Source: JAANXG01 sp963731035 (GTDB lineage: Bacteria; Pseudomonadota; Gammaproteobacteria; Arenicellales; JAANXG01). Taken from it: a stretch of 64,000 nucleotides of DNA. Below are positions 15,947 through 24,033 of this stretch, piece after piece. Position 1 is the stretch's first letter. Each line of letters starts with the position of its first letter. The translations under genes and the position numbers were made by a program. The notes beneath the pieces were generated by a model, which saw nothing but the letters and a program-made list of their open reading frames with translations, had not been told where the DNA came from and ran no database searches. The DNA lies in NCBI GenBank assembly GCA_963731035.1, contig CAVSUY010000022.1, forward strand, positions 248,001 through 312,000, in the 5' to 3' direction.

Positions 15947-17965
15947 TCAGTTCGACGCGCGGCGCCGGCTGCGGCGACGCGGCCGGTCAGCAGTCTCGGT
16001 CGTTTCGGTGGGCTGCGCCTCCGGCAGCTCGACCCGCTTGCGCAGCTCAGGGAACGGATCAGTCTTGTGCGGAATCGCCATGGCCTTGACGAAATGGTCC
16101 TGGAACTTCGGCTCCACGGCGGTCTCGATCTTGTGGATACGCCTCACCACGCGTTCTATCTCCTCCCTGGCGTTCTTATCCATCAGCGCCATACGGGCGC
16201 CGTCACCGGCAGCGTTGCCGACGGAGTACACGTGATCCAGATCGCAGTCCGGGATGAGCCCCAGAACCATGGCATGCCGGGTATCTATATGGTTTCCAAA
16301 AGCGCCCGCGATCTTGATGCGGTCGACATGATCGACGCGCATTCGGTCCATCAACAGTTTGATACCGGCGTACAGGGCCGCCTTGGCGAGCTGGATCTGG
16401 CGCACGTCGTTCTGGGTGATGACGACGCGTACGTTCTCACCCTCGTACAGCAAATAAGAAAACGTCCGGCCATCGGGAAAAACACGGTTGCTGCGGGCGG
16501 CTAGCGCACCGTTTATGACACCGTCGGTGCTGATGATTCCGGCCAGGTACATCTCCGCGATCACTTCGATGATGCCCGAGCCGCAGATGCCGGTGACCCT
16601 GGTCCCACTGTTTCGGAAGGCATCGGTATCCGACCAGTCCTCGCAGCCGATCACGCGCACTCGCGGCTCCAAGGTATCGGGATCGATGCGCACCCGGTCG
16701 ATGGCGCCGGGCGCGGCCCGCTGGCCACCGCTGATCTGGGCTCCCTCGAACGCGGGTCCGGTGGGACTGGAACAGGCCATGAGACGGTCGCGGTTGCCCA
16801 GCACGATCTCGGCATTGGTGCCGACGTCCACCAGCAGGGTCATGGCATCGTCGTTGTAGGGCCGCGCGGACAGAACCATGGCGGCGGCGTCCGCCCCGAC
16901 GTGGCCGGCGATGCAGGGCAGCACGTAGACCCTGGCGTTGGGGTTGATGTCGAGGGCCAGGACAGCCGCCGAAGTCCTCACCGCCTCATCCGTGGCCAGC
17001 GCAAAGGGCGCGCCACCGAGCTCGACCGGGTCTATGCCGAGGAGCAAGTGATGCATCACCGGATTGCCGACGAAAGTGATGTCCAGTACGTCGGTCAGGT
17101 CCACTCCTGCCTCTTTCGCCCCTTCACCGATCAGGCGGCCAATAGTCTCCCGCACCGCGTTCGTCATATCCCGGTCGCCGCCGGGGTTCATCATGACGTA
17201 GGACACCCGACTCATCAGGTCCTCGCCGTAGCGGATCTGTGGGTTCATCGCTCCCGATGACGCCAGTACCTTGCCGTCACTGAGATCGCACAGATGCACC
17301 GCCACGGTTGTGGAGCCCACGTCTATGGCGGCGCCGTATACCTTGTCGTGAAACCCGGGCCACATGGCGATGATGTCGCGGTCGTCGTAGACGGCGACGG
17401 TTACCTTCCACTCTCCCTGCCGCAGGGTCTTTTGCAGGCTGCGAATCAGCGTCACGTCGCACTGCAGTCCGGTGAGGCCCCACTCGAACTCCAGGGCGAG
17501 CTTCAGGCGTGTAAGGTCGCCTTCCGGGTTGTGCATGTTGGGCTCGGGTACCTCCACATAGTGCAGTCGCACCATGGGGAAAAGCTCCAGATCCAGCAAT
17601 CCGGCCTCCTTGCGAACCACCTGCCGATGCACCTGGCTGTCCGGCGGCACGTCGATGACCGCGTCGTCCAGCAGGCGTGTCTGGCAGGCCAGACGACGCC
17701 CCGTCGCGAGCCCGAACTGGCGGTCATACTGCGACTCGACCGGACCGCGGCTGCTGAGATGATCCTGCCTGGAGCTGATCCCGTGCTTGGCGAACTCGCC
17801 TTCGGTGCACAGGACCTGGCAGCGCCCGCACATCGCCCGCCCGCCGCATACGGAGTCGAGGTCCACATTGAGGGTTTGGGCCGCCTGCAGCAGCGTGGTG
17901 CCCGGCTCGAACTCGCCGCGCTTGCCGCTGGGGAGAAACACCACCTTTGCCGGTTGCTGGGACAT
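15947..17965 (-). CDS. Reductive activator of corrinoid proteins (RamA/RACo-like, 2Fe-2S + ASKHA domain)
   Basis: The 672-residue protein starts with a plant-type [2Fe-2S] ferredoxin domain (VCGGRAMCGRCQVLC, residues 40-54), then a linker, and a large C-terminal ATPase region with GAAIDVGSTTVAVHLCDLSD (phosphate-1-like), LLVDVGTNAEIVLG and ITGICGSGIIEVIAEMY, typical of the DUF4445/ASKHA activators. Such enzymes use ATP to reduce inactive Co(II) corrinoid back to Co(I). The tail is arginine-rich. It is the last gene of the minus-strand corrinoid cluster and would keep the corrinoid protein at 20423-21145 active. Confidence 0.88.
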   Translation of the reverse strand: MSQQPAKVVFLPSGKRGEFEPGTTLLQAAQTLNVDLDSVCGGRAMCGRCQVLCTEGEFAKHGISSRQDHLSSRGPVESQYDRQFGLATGRRLACQTRLLDDAVIDVPPDSQVHRQVVRKEAGLLDLELFPMVRLHYVEVPEPNMHNPEGDLTRLKLALEFEWGLTGLQCDVTLIRSLQKTLRQGEWKVTVAVYDDRDIIAMWPGFHDKVYGAAIDVGSTTVAVHLCDLSDGKVLASSGAMNPQIRYGEDLMSRVSYVMMNPGGDRDMTNAVRETIGRLIGEGAKEAGVDLTDVLDITFVGNPVMHHLLLGIDPVELGGAPFALATDEAVRTSAAVLALDINPNARVYVLPCIAGHVGADAAAMVLSARPYNDDAMTLLVDVGTNAEIVLGNRDRLMACSSPTGPAFEGAQISGGQRAAPGAIDRVRIDPDTLEPRVRVIGCEDWSDTDAFRNSGTRVTGICGSGIIEVIAEMYLAGIISTDGVINGALAARSNRVFPDGRTFSYLLYEGENVRVVITQNDVRQIQLAKAALYAGIKLLMDRMRVDHVDRIKIAGAFGNHIDTRHAMVLGLIPDCDLDHVYSVGNAAGDGARMALMDKNAREEIERVVRRIHKIETAVEPKFQDHFVKAMAIPHKTDPFPELRKRVELPEAQPTETTETADRPRRRSRRRASN

Positions 17966-18002
17966 GCTGGCTTAACGAACCGTCAGGCCGGTGGACCGCC
18001 GA

Positions 18003-18398
18003 TCAAGGTGCCGCCGGATACTGAGGAATATCGGCCTCGAGACTGTAATAATCGCCCTTGTCGGCGGTGTAGATGTGGGATTCGAGCCTGAGACCCGTGT
18101 CACCATTCAAGCTACCCGCCATGACGGACGTGTAGCCCCCGTCGACCGCTTTCCAGAACAGACTGGACCCACAGCGGCTGCAGAAACCTCTCTCGGCGAA
18201 GGAAGAAGAACGGTACCAGCGCAGCACATTCTCGGGATCGTCAATCGTGAGGCAGTCGTTGGCGGCGGCGGTGGCGGCCACGAAATGGCCGCTCGTTTTG
18301 CGGCACTGGCCGCAGTGACAGGCGACAACCGGACGCATCTCGCCGTTGACGTGATAGGAGACGGCGCCACACAGGCACCCGCCGTCAGCCTGCGGCAC
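18003..18398 (-). CDS. GFA-family zinc protein (glutathione-dependent formaldehyde-activating enzyme type)
   Basis: The product has the zinc cysteine pattern of the GFA family: GGCLCGAVSYHV, ACHCGQCRKTSG and GFCSRCGSSLFW. A GTG start at 18398 is chosen because AAGGAGG lies 5 bases upstream; an upstream GTG at 18428 would add 10 residues. The gene overlaps the end of the corrinoid methyltransferase gene by 14 bases. Whether GFA proteins truly accelerate formaldehyde-glutathione adduct formation is disputed, but its placement inside a methyl-group cluster fits formaldehyde handling. Confidence 0.82.
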   Translation of the reverse strand: MPQADGGCLCGAVSYHVNGEMRPVVACHCGQCRKTSGHFVAATAAANDCLTIDDPENVLRWYRSSSFAERGFCSRCGSSLFWKAVDGGYTSVMAGSLNGDTGLRLESHIYTADKGDYYSLEADIPQYPAAP

Positions 18399-19302
18399 GA
18401 CGCCTCCTTCTGCCACGGCGACCGGCACCGGCGCTCGCTTCCACCACGTGGGCCGGCGTCGGCTCCCGGTAGGCGCGGATCCACCGGGTGCAGTCCCGAT
18501 CGTGTCCCATCAAGACATCCGCCGCGCGAATCGACTGTACTACTTCGTCGTGCAACGGGTTGGTAATCGCCGAGGTCATGCCGGCTGCGATGGCCATGGA
18601 GAGGAAAGCCCCGTTGATGCCGTTGCGATTGGGCAGACCGAAGCTGATATTGGAGGCGCCGCAGGTCGTGTTGCACTTGAGCTCCTCGCGGATCCGCCGC
18701 ACCAGGGCAAACACCTGGCGTCCGGCGGTACCCATGGCACCGATGGGCATGACCAGCGGGTCGATCACCACGTCGGCGGCGGGGATGCCGTAGTCCGCGG
18801 CGCGCTCGACAATCTTCTTCGCCACCTCGAAACGAACGTTCGGGTCTTCCGATATTCCGGTCTCGTCATTGCTGATCGCCACCACTGCGGCCTTGTGCTT
18901 CGCCACCAGCGGGAGAACCGTTTCCAGGCGCTCATCCTCGCCGGTCACGGAGTTCACCAGCGCCTTGCCCTGGTAAACGCTCAGGCCGGACTCCAGCGCC
19001 GCCACGATGGAAGAGTCGATGCACAGCGGAACATCAGTCAGGGACTGCACCAGCTGGATGGCTTTGGCCAGGATCGCGGGCTCGTCCGCGAGCGGAATAC
19101 CGGCGTTAACATCCAGCATCTGGGCGCCGGCCTGCACCTGGGCGAGAGCATCCGCCTCGACCCGCTTGTAGTTCCCCTCCTTCATCTCGCGGGCCAGTAT
19201 CTTGCGGCCGGTGGGATTGATTCGTTCACCGATCAATACGAAGGGCCGGTCAAACCCGATAACGACCTCTTTCCTGGCGGAGCTCACTACGGTATCGGTC
19301 AT
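18385..19302 (-). CDS. Methyltetrahydrofolate:corrinoid methyltransferase (MtgA-like, pterin-binding)
   Basis: The 305-residue protein belongs to the pterin-binding (DHPS-like) methyltransferases: LIGERINPTGRK near residue 23, AGAQMLDVNAGIP, PLCIDSS, ALVNSVTGE and CNTTCGASNISFGLPNR. It moves a methyl group between the corrinoid protein and THF. The C-terminus is an unusual arginine-rich tail (AGRRGRRRRRAAG). It belongs to the operon running from 21145 down to 15947; the corrinoid partner is two genes upstream. MtgA of glycine-betaine demethylation is the closest named relative I can suggest. Confidence 0.88.
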   Translation of the reverse strand: MTDTVVSSARKEVVIGFDRPFVLIGERINPTGRKILAREMKEGNYKRVEADALAQVQAGAQMLDVNAGIPLADEPAILAKAIQLVQSLTDVPLCIDSSIVAALESGLSVYQGKALVNSVTGEDERLETVLPLVAKHKAAVVAISNDETGISEDPNVRFEVAKKIVERAADYGIPAADVVIDPLVMPIGAMGTAGRQVFALVRRIREELKCNTTCGASNISFGLPNRNGINGAFLSMAIAAGMTSAITNPLHDEVVQSIRAADVLMGHDRDCTRWIRAYREPTPAHVVEASAGAGRRGRRRRRAAG

Positions 19303-19376
19303 CTTTTCTTCTCTACATCGATTGCTTCGTTGAAGATTCCGGCGCAGTCTTGCACCCGAGCGGCACGGTCACACTG

Positions 19377-19445
19377 GTGTACCCCGTCACTAATATTGAC
19401 CCATTCAGCGACCCGGAAAGGGTCGATATTAGTGACGGGGTACAC
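19377..19445. repeat. Long inverted repeat between two operon genes
   Basis: Two 26-base arms (19377-19402 and 19420-19445) are reverse complements with one mismatch, separated by 17 bases. The outer end reads GTGTACCCCGTCAC on the left and its complement on the right. There is no T-run, so it is not a classical terminator. It looks like a REPIN-type element inserted between the PF13769 gene and the methyltransferase gene. The 13 bases GGGGTACACTAGC from its right edge recur at 59371-59383. Confidence 0.8.
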
Positions 19446-19471
19446 TAGCATGGACTCAATCGGCAAGCACC

Positions 19472-19789
19472 CTACTCCTCTCCCGGTGTAGCGCTCTTGT
19501 GGCCCTTGGACCGCACCAGGCGCTGCAGTTCCTCGTCGCTCATTGTCGCTTCGAAATCCTTAGCGACCCGATCGACCTCCGCTTTCAGATCCGCCATCGC
19601 CACCTCCCGGTACTCGCGGCGCCACTCGCTGAGATACGCGTCGCTGCTGCCGCGACCCGCGCGCATGGCGGCCCGGTCGATGGCCTGCTGGAACCGGTCC
19701 GAAAGCTGCTTCTTGAACGTCGTGCGACCGGCCTTACCGATGACCTGGGCCGGGATATCGCGCCAGTACACCGTAATCAGTTTGGCCAC
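19472..19789 (-). CDS. PF13769 'virulence factor' family protein
   Basis: A 105-residue soluble protein (AKLITVYWRDIPAQVIGKAG at the start, then SDRFQQAIDRAAMRAG and YLSEWRREY). I recognise this as the small family labelled 'virulence factor', which recurs beside DUF1638 and corrinoid methyltransferase genes. The name is historical and the role is unknown; context suggests service to the methyltransferase system. It uses a GTG start with GGAG 8 bases upstream and overlaps the DUF1638 gene by 13 bases. Confidence 0.75.
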   Translation of the reverse strand: MAKLITVYWRDIPAQVIGKAGRTTFKKQLSDRFQQAIDRAAMRAGRGSSDAYLSEWRREYREVAMADLKAEVDRVAKDFEATMSDEELQRLVRSKGHKSATPGEE

Positions 19790-20394
19790 GGCAGATGCTC
19801 CGGGTCGATGTTCCGCAATGCCTTTCGGAATGGCTCCAGCCCGGTAAACCGATGCTCGAACTCAAGGCCCAGGCGCCGCGCGGCGGACCGGGCCTTCTCG
19901 AGCAGCGCTTCGTCACGGCCCTGGGACAGGAATACCAAACGCTTGTAGTTTCCGAAGTACACGGATTGCAGTTCCGGGTGCGCCTCTATGCCCATGTCGC
20001 GCATGATCAGCCGATCGAAATGCCGCGCCAGGTAGTCGGTCAAATAGAAAGTGCCCGGTTCCGCTTCACTCAGAGCCTCAAACACCGCGGTGCCGGCAAA
20101 GAATTCGTAGCAGTGATTTCCGCCTATCCTTTCGACGCCCTCACGGGCCAGCATATCGTCCAGACGCCCCCCCGTGCCGCAATCGGCATAGGCCACATAG
20201 ATATTCCGATAGCGTCCCCGGGCGGTCTGGATCTTTGCCAGCACGGCGCCCGTAATCTTCTGCGGAGTATTGTGCAGGCGCGCTGGCAGACACTGGATCT
20301 CCAGGTGAGTCCAGCCACTGCGCTTGATCACGGCCGTCAGCTCGTGGGCCAGGGCTCCGCAGGCAATGATAAGGCTCTTGGGAAAATCGGCCAT
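19777..20394 (-). CDS. DUF1638 protein
   Basis: The 205-residue protein matches the DUF1638 pattern: LIIACGALAHELTAVIKRSG, CLPARLHNTPQKI, VAYADCGTGGRLDDML and GGNHCYEFFAG. Several cysteines and a histidine are conserved (ACGAL, YADCGTGG, NHCYEF), suggesting metal or cofactor binding. It is found with corrinoid methyltransferase clusters but has no assigned biochemistry. It is located between the corrinoid protein and the PF13769 protein, overlapping the latter. Confidence 0.82.
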   Translation of the reverse strand: MADFPKSLIIACGALAHELTAVIKRSGWTHLEIQCLPARLHNTPQKITGAVLAKIQTARGRYRNIYVAYADCGTGGRLDDMLAREGVERIGGNHCYEFFAGTAVFEALSEAEPGTFYLTDYLARHFDRLIMRDMGIEAHPELQSVYFGNYKRLVFLSQGRDEALLEKARSAARRLGLEFEHRFTGLEPFRKALRNIDPEHLPWPN

Positions 20395-20422
20395 GGCGCG
20401 TCCGTACCCGGCGAGGGCTTTC

Positions 20423-21145
20423 TCAGCCCGCGGCCCGGCGCGCCTTGATCAGCTCCTTGGCGGTCTCCACCGCCACCGCGGCGTCGCGGCAATAGGCATC
20501 CGCACCGATGGCGTCGCTGAACTCCTCGTTGAGCGGGGCGCCACCCACCAGGACGATGTAGTCGTCCCGGATGCCCTGCTCCTTCAAAGCATCGATAACC
20601 ACTTTCATGTAAGGCATGGTGGTGGTGAGGAGCGCCGACATGCCCAGGATATCCGGCTTGTGCTCTTCCAGGGCCGCGAGATATTTCTCGATCGGGTTGT
20701 TGATCCCGAGATCGATGACCTCGAAACCCGCACCTTCCATCATCATGGAGACCAGGTTCTTGCCGATGTCGTGAATATCGCCCTTGACCGTGCCAATCAC
20801 CATCTTGCCGACCTGTTTGGCGCCGGTTTCCACGAGCAACGGCCGCAGGATCTGCATGCCACCTTTCATAGCGTTGGCGGCCAACAGCACTTCCGGCACG
20901 AACAGGATACCGTCGCGGAAGTCGATGCCCACGATCCGCATGCCTTCAACCAGCGCATCGTTCAGAACCTTTTCAGGGCTCCAGCCACGGTCCAGAAGAA
21001 TCCGGGTGCCTTCCTCGATCTCCTCTCTCAACCCATCGTACAGGTCCGCGTGCATCTGCTCGACGAGCTCGTCATCCGGCAGCTCGGCCAGGATGATTTC
21101 CTCTTCTTCTTCCAGTTCGTCTTGTACTTGGTCGGACTCGGCCAT
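20423..21145 (-). CDS. Corrinoid (B12-binding) methyl carrier protein
   Basis: The 240-residue protein has the MtaC/MttC-type layout: an acidic N-terminal extension, a helical cap domain (ILLDRGWSPEKVLNDALVEG) and a Rossmann B12 domain with the lower-ligand motif GDIHDIGKN, followed by GMSALLTTTMPYMK and VLVGGAPLNEEF. It accepts a methyl group from a substrate methyltransferase and passes it to the MtgA-like protein. It is the first gene of the minus-strand cluster and divergent from fhs. No MttB-type partner is visible anywhere in the window. Confidence 0.92.
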   Translation of the reverse strand: MAESDQVQDELEEEEEIILAELPDDELVEQMHADLYDGLREEIEEGTRILLDRGWSPEKVLNDALVEGMRIVGIDFRDGILFVPEVLLAANAMKGGMQILRPLLVETGAKQVGKMVIGTVKGDIHDIGKNLVSMMMEGAGFEVIDLGINNPIEKYLAALEEHKPDILGMSALLTTTMPYMKVVIDALKEQGIRDDYIVLVGGAPLNEEFSDAIGADAYCRDAAVAVETAKELIKARRAAG

Positions 21146-21726
21146 GGCGTTTCGTCTCGTCGTCGGTTGCAGCAGGATGTTGAACAGAACATCTCCCGGT
21201 CCTCTTCAACGCGTCGGCACCGGATACCCACCGGCCGGCCGCGTCGAACCTGGCATTTTGCCTGATTCGAGGCGGGAGATCCTCATCCCGCTTAATTTAG
21301 TCTGCCCACCGGCGGACTCGTGATCCCGTCCCCCGTGCGTGGGTCCGCCAAAAGCGGCTCAATGCTCGAGTTGGACGCAGAAAGGCGTCAACATCCTTTC
21401 AGGGGCGCTATTTACGCCCCGATTCAGTCGATATGCTGGCACGGCCGCGACATGAGGTGTACGGAAAACGACACTGAAAATAAAGCTATTTTTAAACACT
21501 GTCGATTCAGGGATAGCGCATGTCGCTAATGCTGTTCACCGGCCGGTACGTGCTTTGTTAGATTCTCGCCGCGCTTCGTAACAGGTGGCGGGAGAAGATG
21601 CCCGTCAGCCTGTTCATTCGGCGCCCTTCGTGGATTCGCGACCGTCATTCATCGAGCGCACCACAGGCACAAGCAATCGCGCCGCCCCGCGCGGGTGCGG
21701 GGGCCGGCGTCCAACAGAGGTGGGAC
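21146..21726. other. Divergent control region between corrinoid cluster and fhs
   Basis: This stretch has no supported gene. An AT-rich patch near 21475-21500 is the likeliest promoter area. At 21580-21614 the sequence AACAGG...CCTGTT encloses CGGG...CCCG, forming a two-step hairpin 113 bases before the fhs start. I looked for ZTP, glycine and cobalamin riboswitch signatures and saw none. Confidence 0.4.
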
Positions 21727-23403
21727 ATGGCTTACAAATCCGATATCGAGATTGCCCGCGAAGCAACCCCGAAACCTATCAGTCAAATCGCGCAGGATCT
21801 GGGCATCCCGGAAGATTCCTTCTATCCATACGCTCACACCAAGGGCAAGATCGACCTGAATTACATTGCCAGCCTGGCGGATCGCCCGGACGGCAATCTG
21901 GTCCTGGTGACCGCCATAACCCCCACACCTGCCGGCGAGGGAAAGACCACTACGACGGTAGGGCTTGGTGACGCCCTCAACCGCATCGGCGAAAACGCCA
22001 TGATATGCATCCGCGAACCCAGCCTCGGCCCCTGCTTCGGGGTAAAGGGCGGCGCGGCCGGCGGCGGCTATGCCCAGGTAATTCCCATGGAAGACATCAA
22101 CCTGCACTTCACTGGGGACTTTCACGCTATCAGCACCGCCAACAATCTGCTGTGCGCGCTGATCGACAACCACATCGCCCACGGCAACGCGCTGAACATC
22201 GACGCCCGCAAGATCAGCTTCAAACGCGTGGTCGACATGAACGACCGAGCCCTGCGGCAGATCGTCTGCTCGCTCGGCGGCGCAGCGAACGGTTTTCCGC
22301 GGGAGGACGGATTCGATATCACCGTAGCTTCAGAAGTCATGGCGATCTTCTGCCTGGCGACGGATCTCAAAGACCTGCAGCGCCGCCTGGCGAATATCGT
22401 CGTCGCAGAGACGCTGGATCGCATGCCCGTCTACGCGCGCGACCTGAAGGCGGACGGCGCCATGGCCGTGCTACTCAAGGACGCGTTGATGCCGAACCTC
22501 GTTCAGACCCTGGAGAACAACCCCGCCATGGTGCACGGCGGACCGTTCGCCAACATTGCTCACGGCTGCAATTCGGTCATTGCCACCAAGGCCGGCTTGA
22601 AGATGGCGAATTACGTCGTCACCGAAGCCGGCTTCGGCGCCGACCTGGGAGCGGAGAAGTTTTTTGACATCAAGTGCCGCAAAGCCGACCTGCACCCTAA
22701 AGCCGCGGTGGTCGTGGCGACCGTCCGCGCCCTCAAGATGCATGGCGGCGTCGACAAGGAGCACCTGCGGGACCCCAACCCGGCCGCCGTGACCAAGGGC
22801 TGCAGCAACCTGGTTCGCCATATACAGAACGTCAAGGCGTTCGGCGTGCCCGTGGTGGTCGCCATCAACGGCTTCGTCAGTGATACGGAGGAAGAGATCC
22901 AGGCGGTCAAAGCGGCGGCATCGGAACAAGGCGTGGAAGCCGTTCCCTGCACGCATTGGGAGCACGGCGGCGCTGGTGCCGAGAACCTGGCCCGGGCTGT
23001 GGTGCGATTGGTCAAGGCGGACACGGCTCAATTCGCTCCGATCTATGACGGCGACATGTCGCTGTGGGATAAGGTCAAGACCGTGGCCACCCGGCTCTAC
23101 GGCGCCCATGACATCATCGGTGACAAATCCGTTCGGGCGCAGTTCAGGCGCTTCGAGAAGCAGGGTTTCGGCCACTTCCCGATCTGCATCGCCAAGACCC
23201 AGTACAGTTTCTCCACGGATCCCAGTCTGAAGGGTGCGCCGCGAGGACACGTCGTGCCGATACGCGAGGTCAAGCTGTCGGCAGGCGCGGAGTTCCTGGT
23301 AGTGGTCTGCGGCGACATCATGACCATGCCCGGACTGCCCAAGGACCCGGCGGCGAACCATATCAATCTGGACGAAGACGGGCACATTACCGGGCTATTC
23401 TAG
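21727..23403 (+). CDS. fhs: Formate--tetrahydrofolate ligase
   Basis: The 558-residue enzyme carries the nucleotide loop TPTPAGEGKTTTTVGLGDAL (about residues 65-84), GVKGGAAGGGYAQVIPMEDI and NGFVSDTEEE. The length matches the family. ATG at 21727 is chosen because GAGGTGG lies just upstream and the MAYKSDIEIA start is typical; the open frame extends 43 codons further without support. It interconverts formate plus THF plus ATP with 10-formyl-THF. Opposite the corrinoid cluster, it could close the route methyl-THF to formate with ATP gain, or supply one-carbon units; direction is not determinable. Confidence 0.95.
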   Translation: MAYKSDIEIAREATPKPISQIAQDLGIPEDSFYPYAHTKGKIDLNYIASLADRPDGNLVLVTAITPTPAGEGKTTTTVGLGDALNRIGENAMICIREPSLGPCFGVKGGAAGGGYAQVIPMEDINLHFTGDFHAISTANNLLCALIDNHIAHGNALNIDARKISFKRVVDMNDRALRQIVCSLGGAANGFPREDGFDITVASEVMAIFCLATDLKDLQRRLANIVVAETLDRMPVYARDLKADGAMAVLLKDALMPNLVQTLENNPAMVHGGPFANIAHGCNSVIATKAGLKMANYVVTEAGFGADLGAEKFFDIKCRKADLHPKAAVVVATVRALKMHGGVDKEHLRDPNPAAVTKGCSNLVRHIQNVKAFGVPVVVAINGFVSDTEEEIQAVKAAASEQGVEAVPCTHWEHGGAGAENLARAVVRLVKADTAQFAPIYDGDMSLWDKVKTVATRLYGAHDIIGDKSVRAQFRRFEKQGFGHFPICIAKTQYSFSTDPSLKGAPRGHVVPIREVKLSAGAEFLVVVCGDIMTMPGLPKDPAANHINLDEDGHITGLF

Positions 23404-23522
23404 TTTGGGCAGTGCGGTTCACGCCGGTGCGCCCTGGCAGGGCCGGGCGCTCTGGTGTGGATTGCCGCGGCGGCCGCGCCGCCCCGCAATGACTGTCGGG
23501 GATACTGCTATCCGCAGCCCGA

Positions 23523-23975
23523 TCAGGGAAACACTGCGTGGGAGCCTTTGGGCTCCTGCCCTGGAGGCAGCGCATCAGGAGCCGCCTCGCCGTCCGCGCC
23601 GAGGCTCCTGATGAATCGGTACACCGAACGCAGATCTTCATCGGTCATGTGGTGCAGGCTGAACCAGGGCATGGGAGGTTTCGCCTGCAGATGCTTCGCA
23701 TAGGCGATCCATTCGTCCTCGCTCTTATTCGGTGCGCTCAGACGCAGGTTGGTTGCATAGGTCGTTCCCCAGGGTCCGGACCATCCGAATGAACTGCCCA
23801 GGAGCCAGTCTTCCATGGGGACCTGGCCGCCGGTTTCCGCATAGCCGTCGGTATGACAGTCATTGCATCCCGCAATGCTGACTATGTACTTGCCCCGCTC
23901 CGTGCTCGGTGCACCCCAGGCCACGTTGGCCGCGAGCACCAAGGCAATCGCGGGTACCAGCTTCTTGTTGAGCAT
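23523..23975 (-). CDS. Secreted monoheme cytochrome c
   Basis: Starting at ATG 23975 gives 150 residues with a signal peptide (MLNKKLVPAIALVLAANVAW, then GA), one CXXCH (CNDCH, residues 37-41) and a C-terminal methionine-bearing segment (AKPPMPWFSLHHMTDEDLRS), the pattern of class I cytochromes paired with dehydrogenases. An upstream ATG at 24011 would add 12 residues and overlap less well with a signal peptide. It follows the GMC oxidoreductase gene on the same strand and is its probable electron acceptor. Confidence 0.8.
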   Translation of the reverse strand: MLNKKLVPAIALVLAANVAWGAPSTERGKYIVSIAGCNDCHTDGYAETGGQVPMEDWLLGSSFGWSGPWGTTYATNLRLSAPNKSEDEWIAYAKHLQAKPPMPWFSLHHMTDEDLRSVYRFIRSLGADGEAAPDALPPGQEPKGSHAVFP

Positions 23976-24033
23976 TTCGAACCCTGAGAAAATCCGTTTG
24001 AGTACGGCCATCACTGATTTGTTCCATGCGGCC

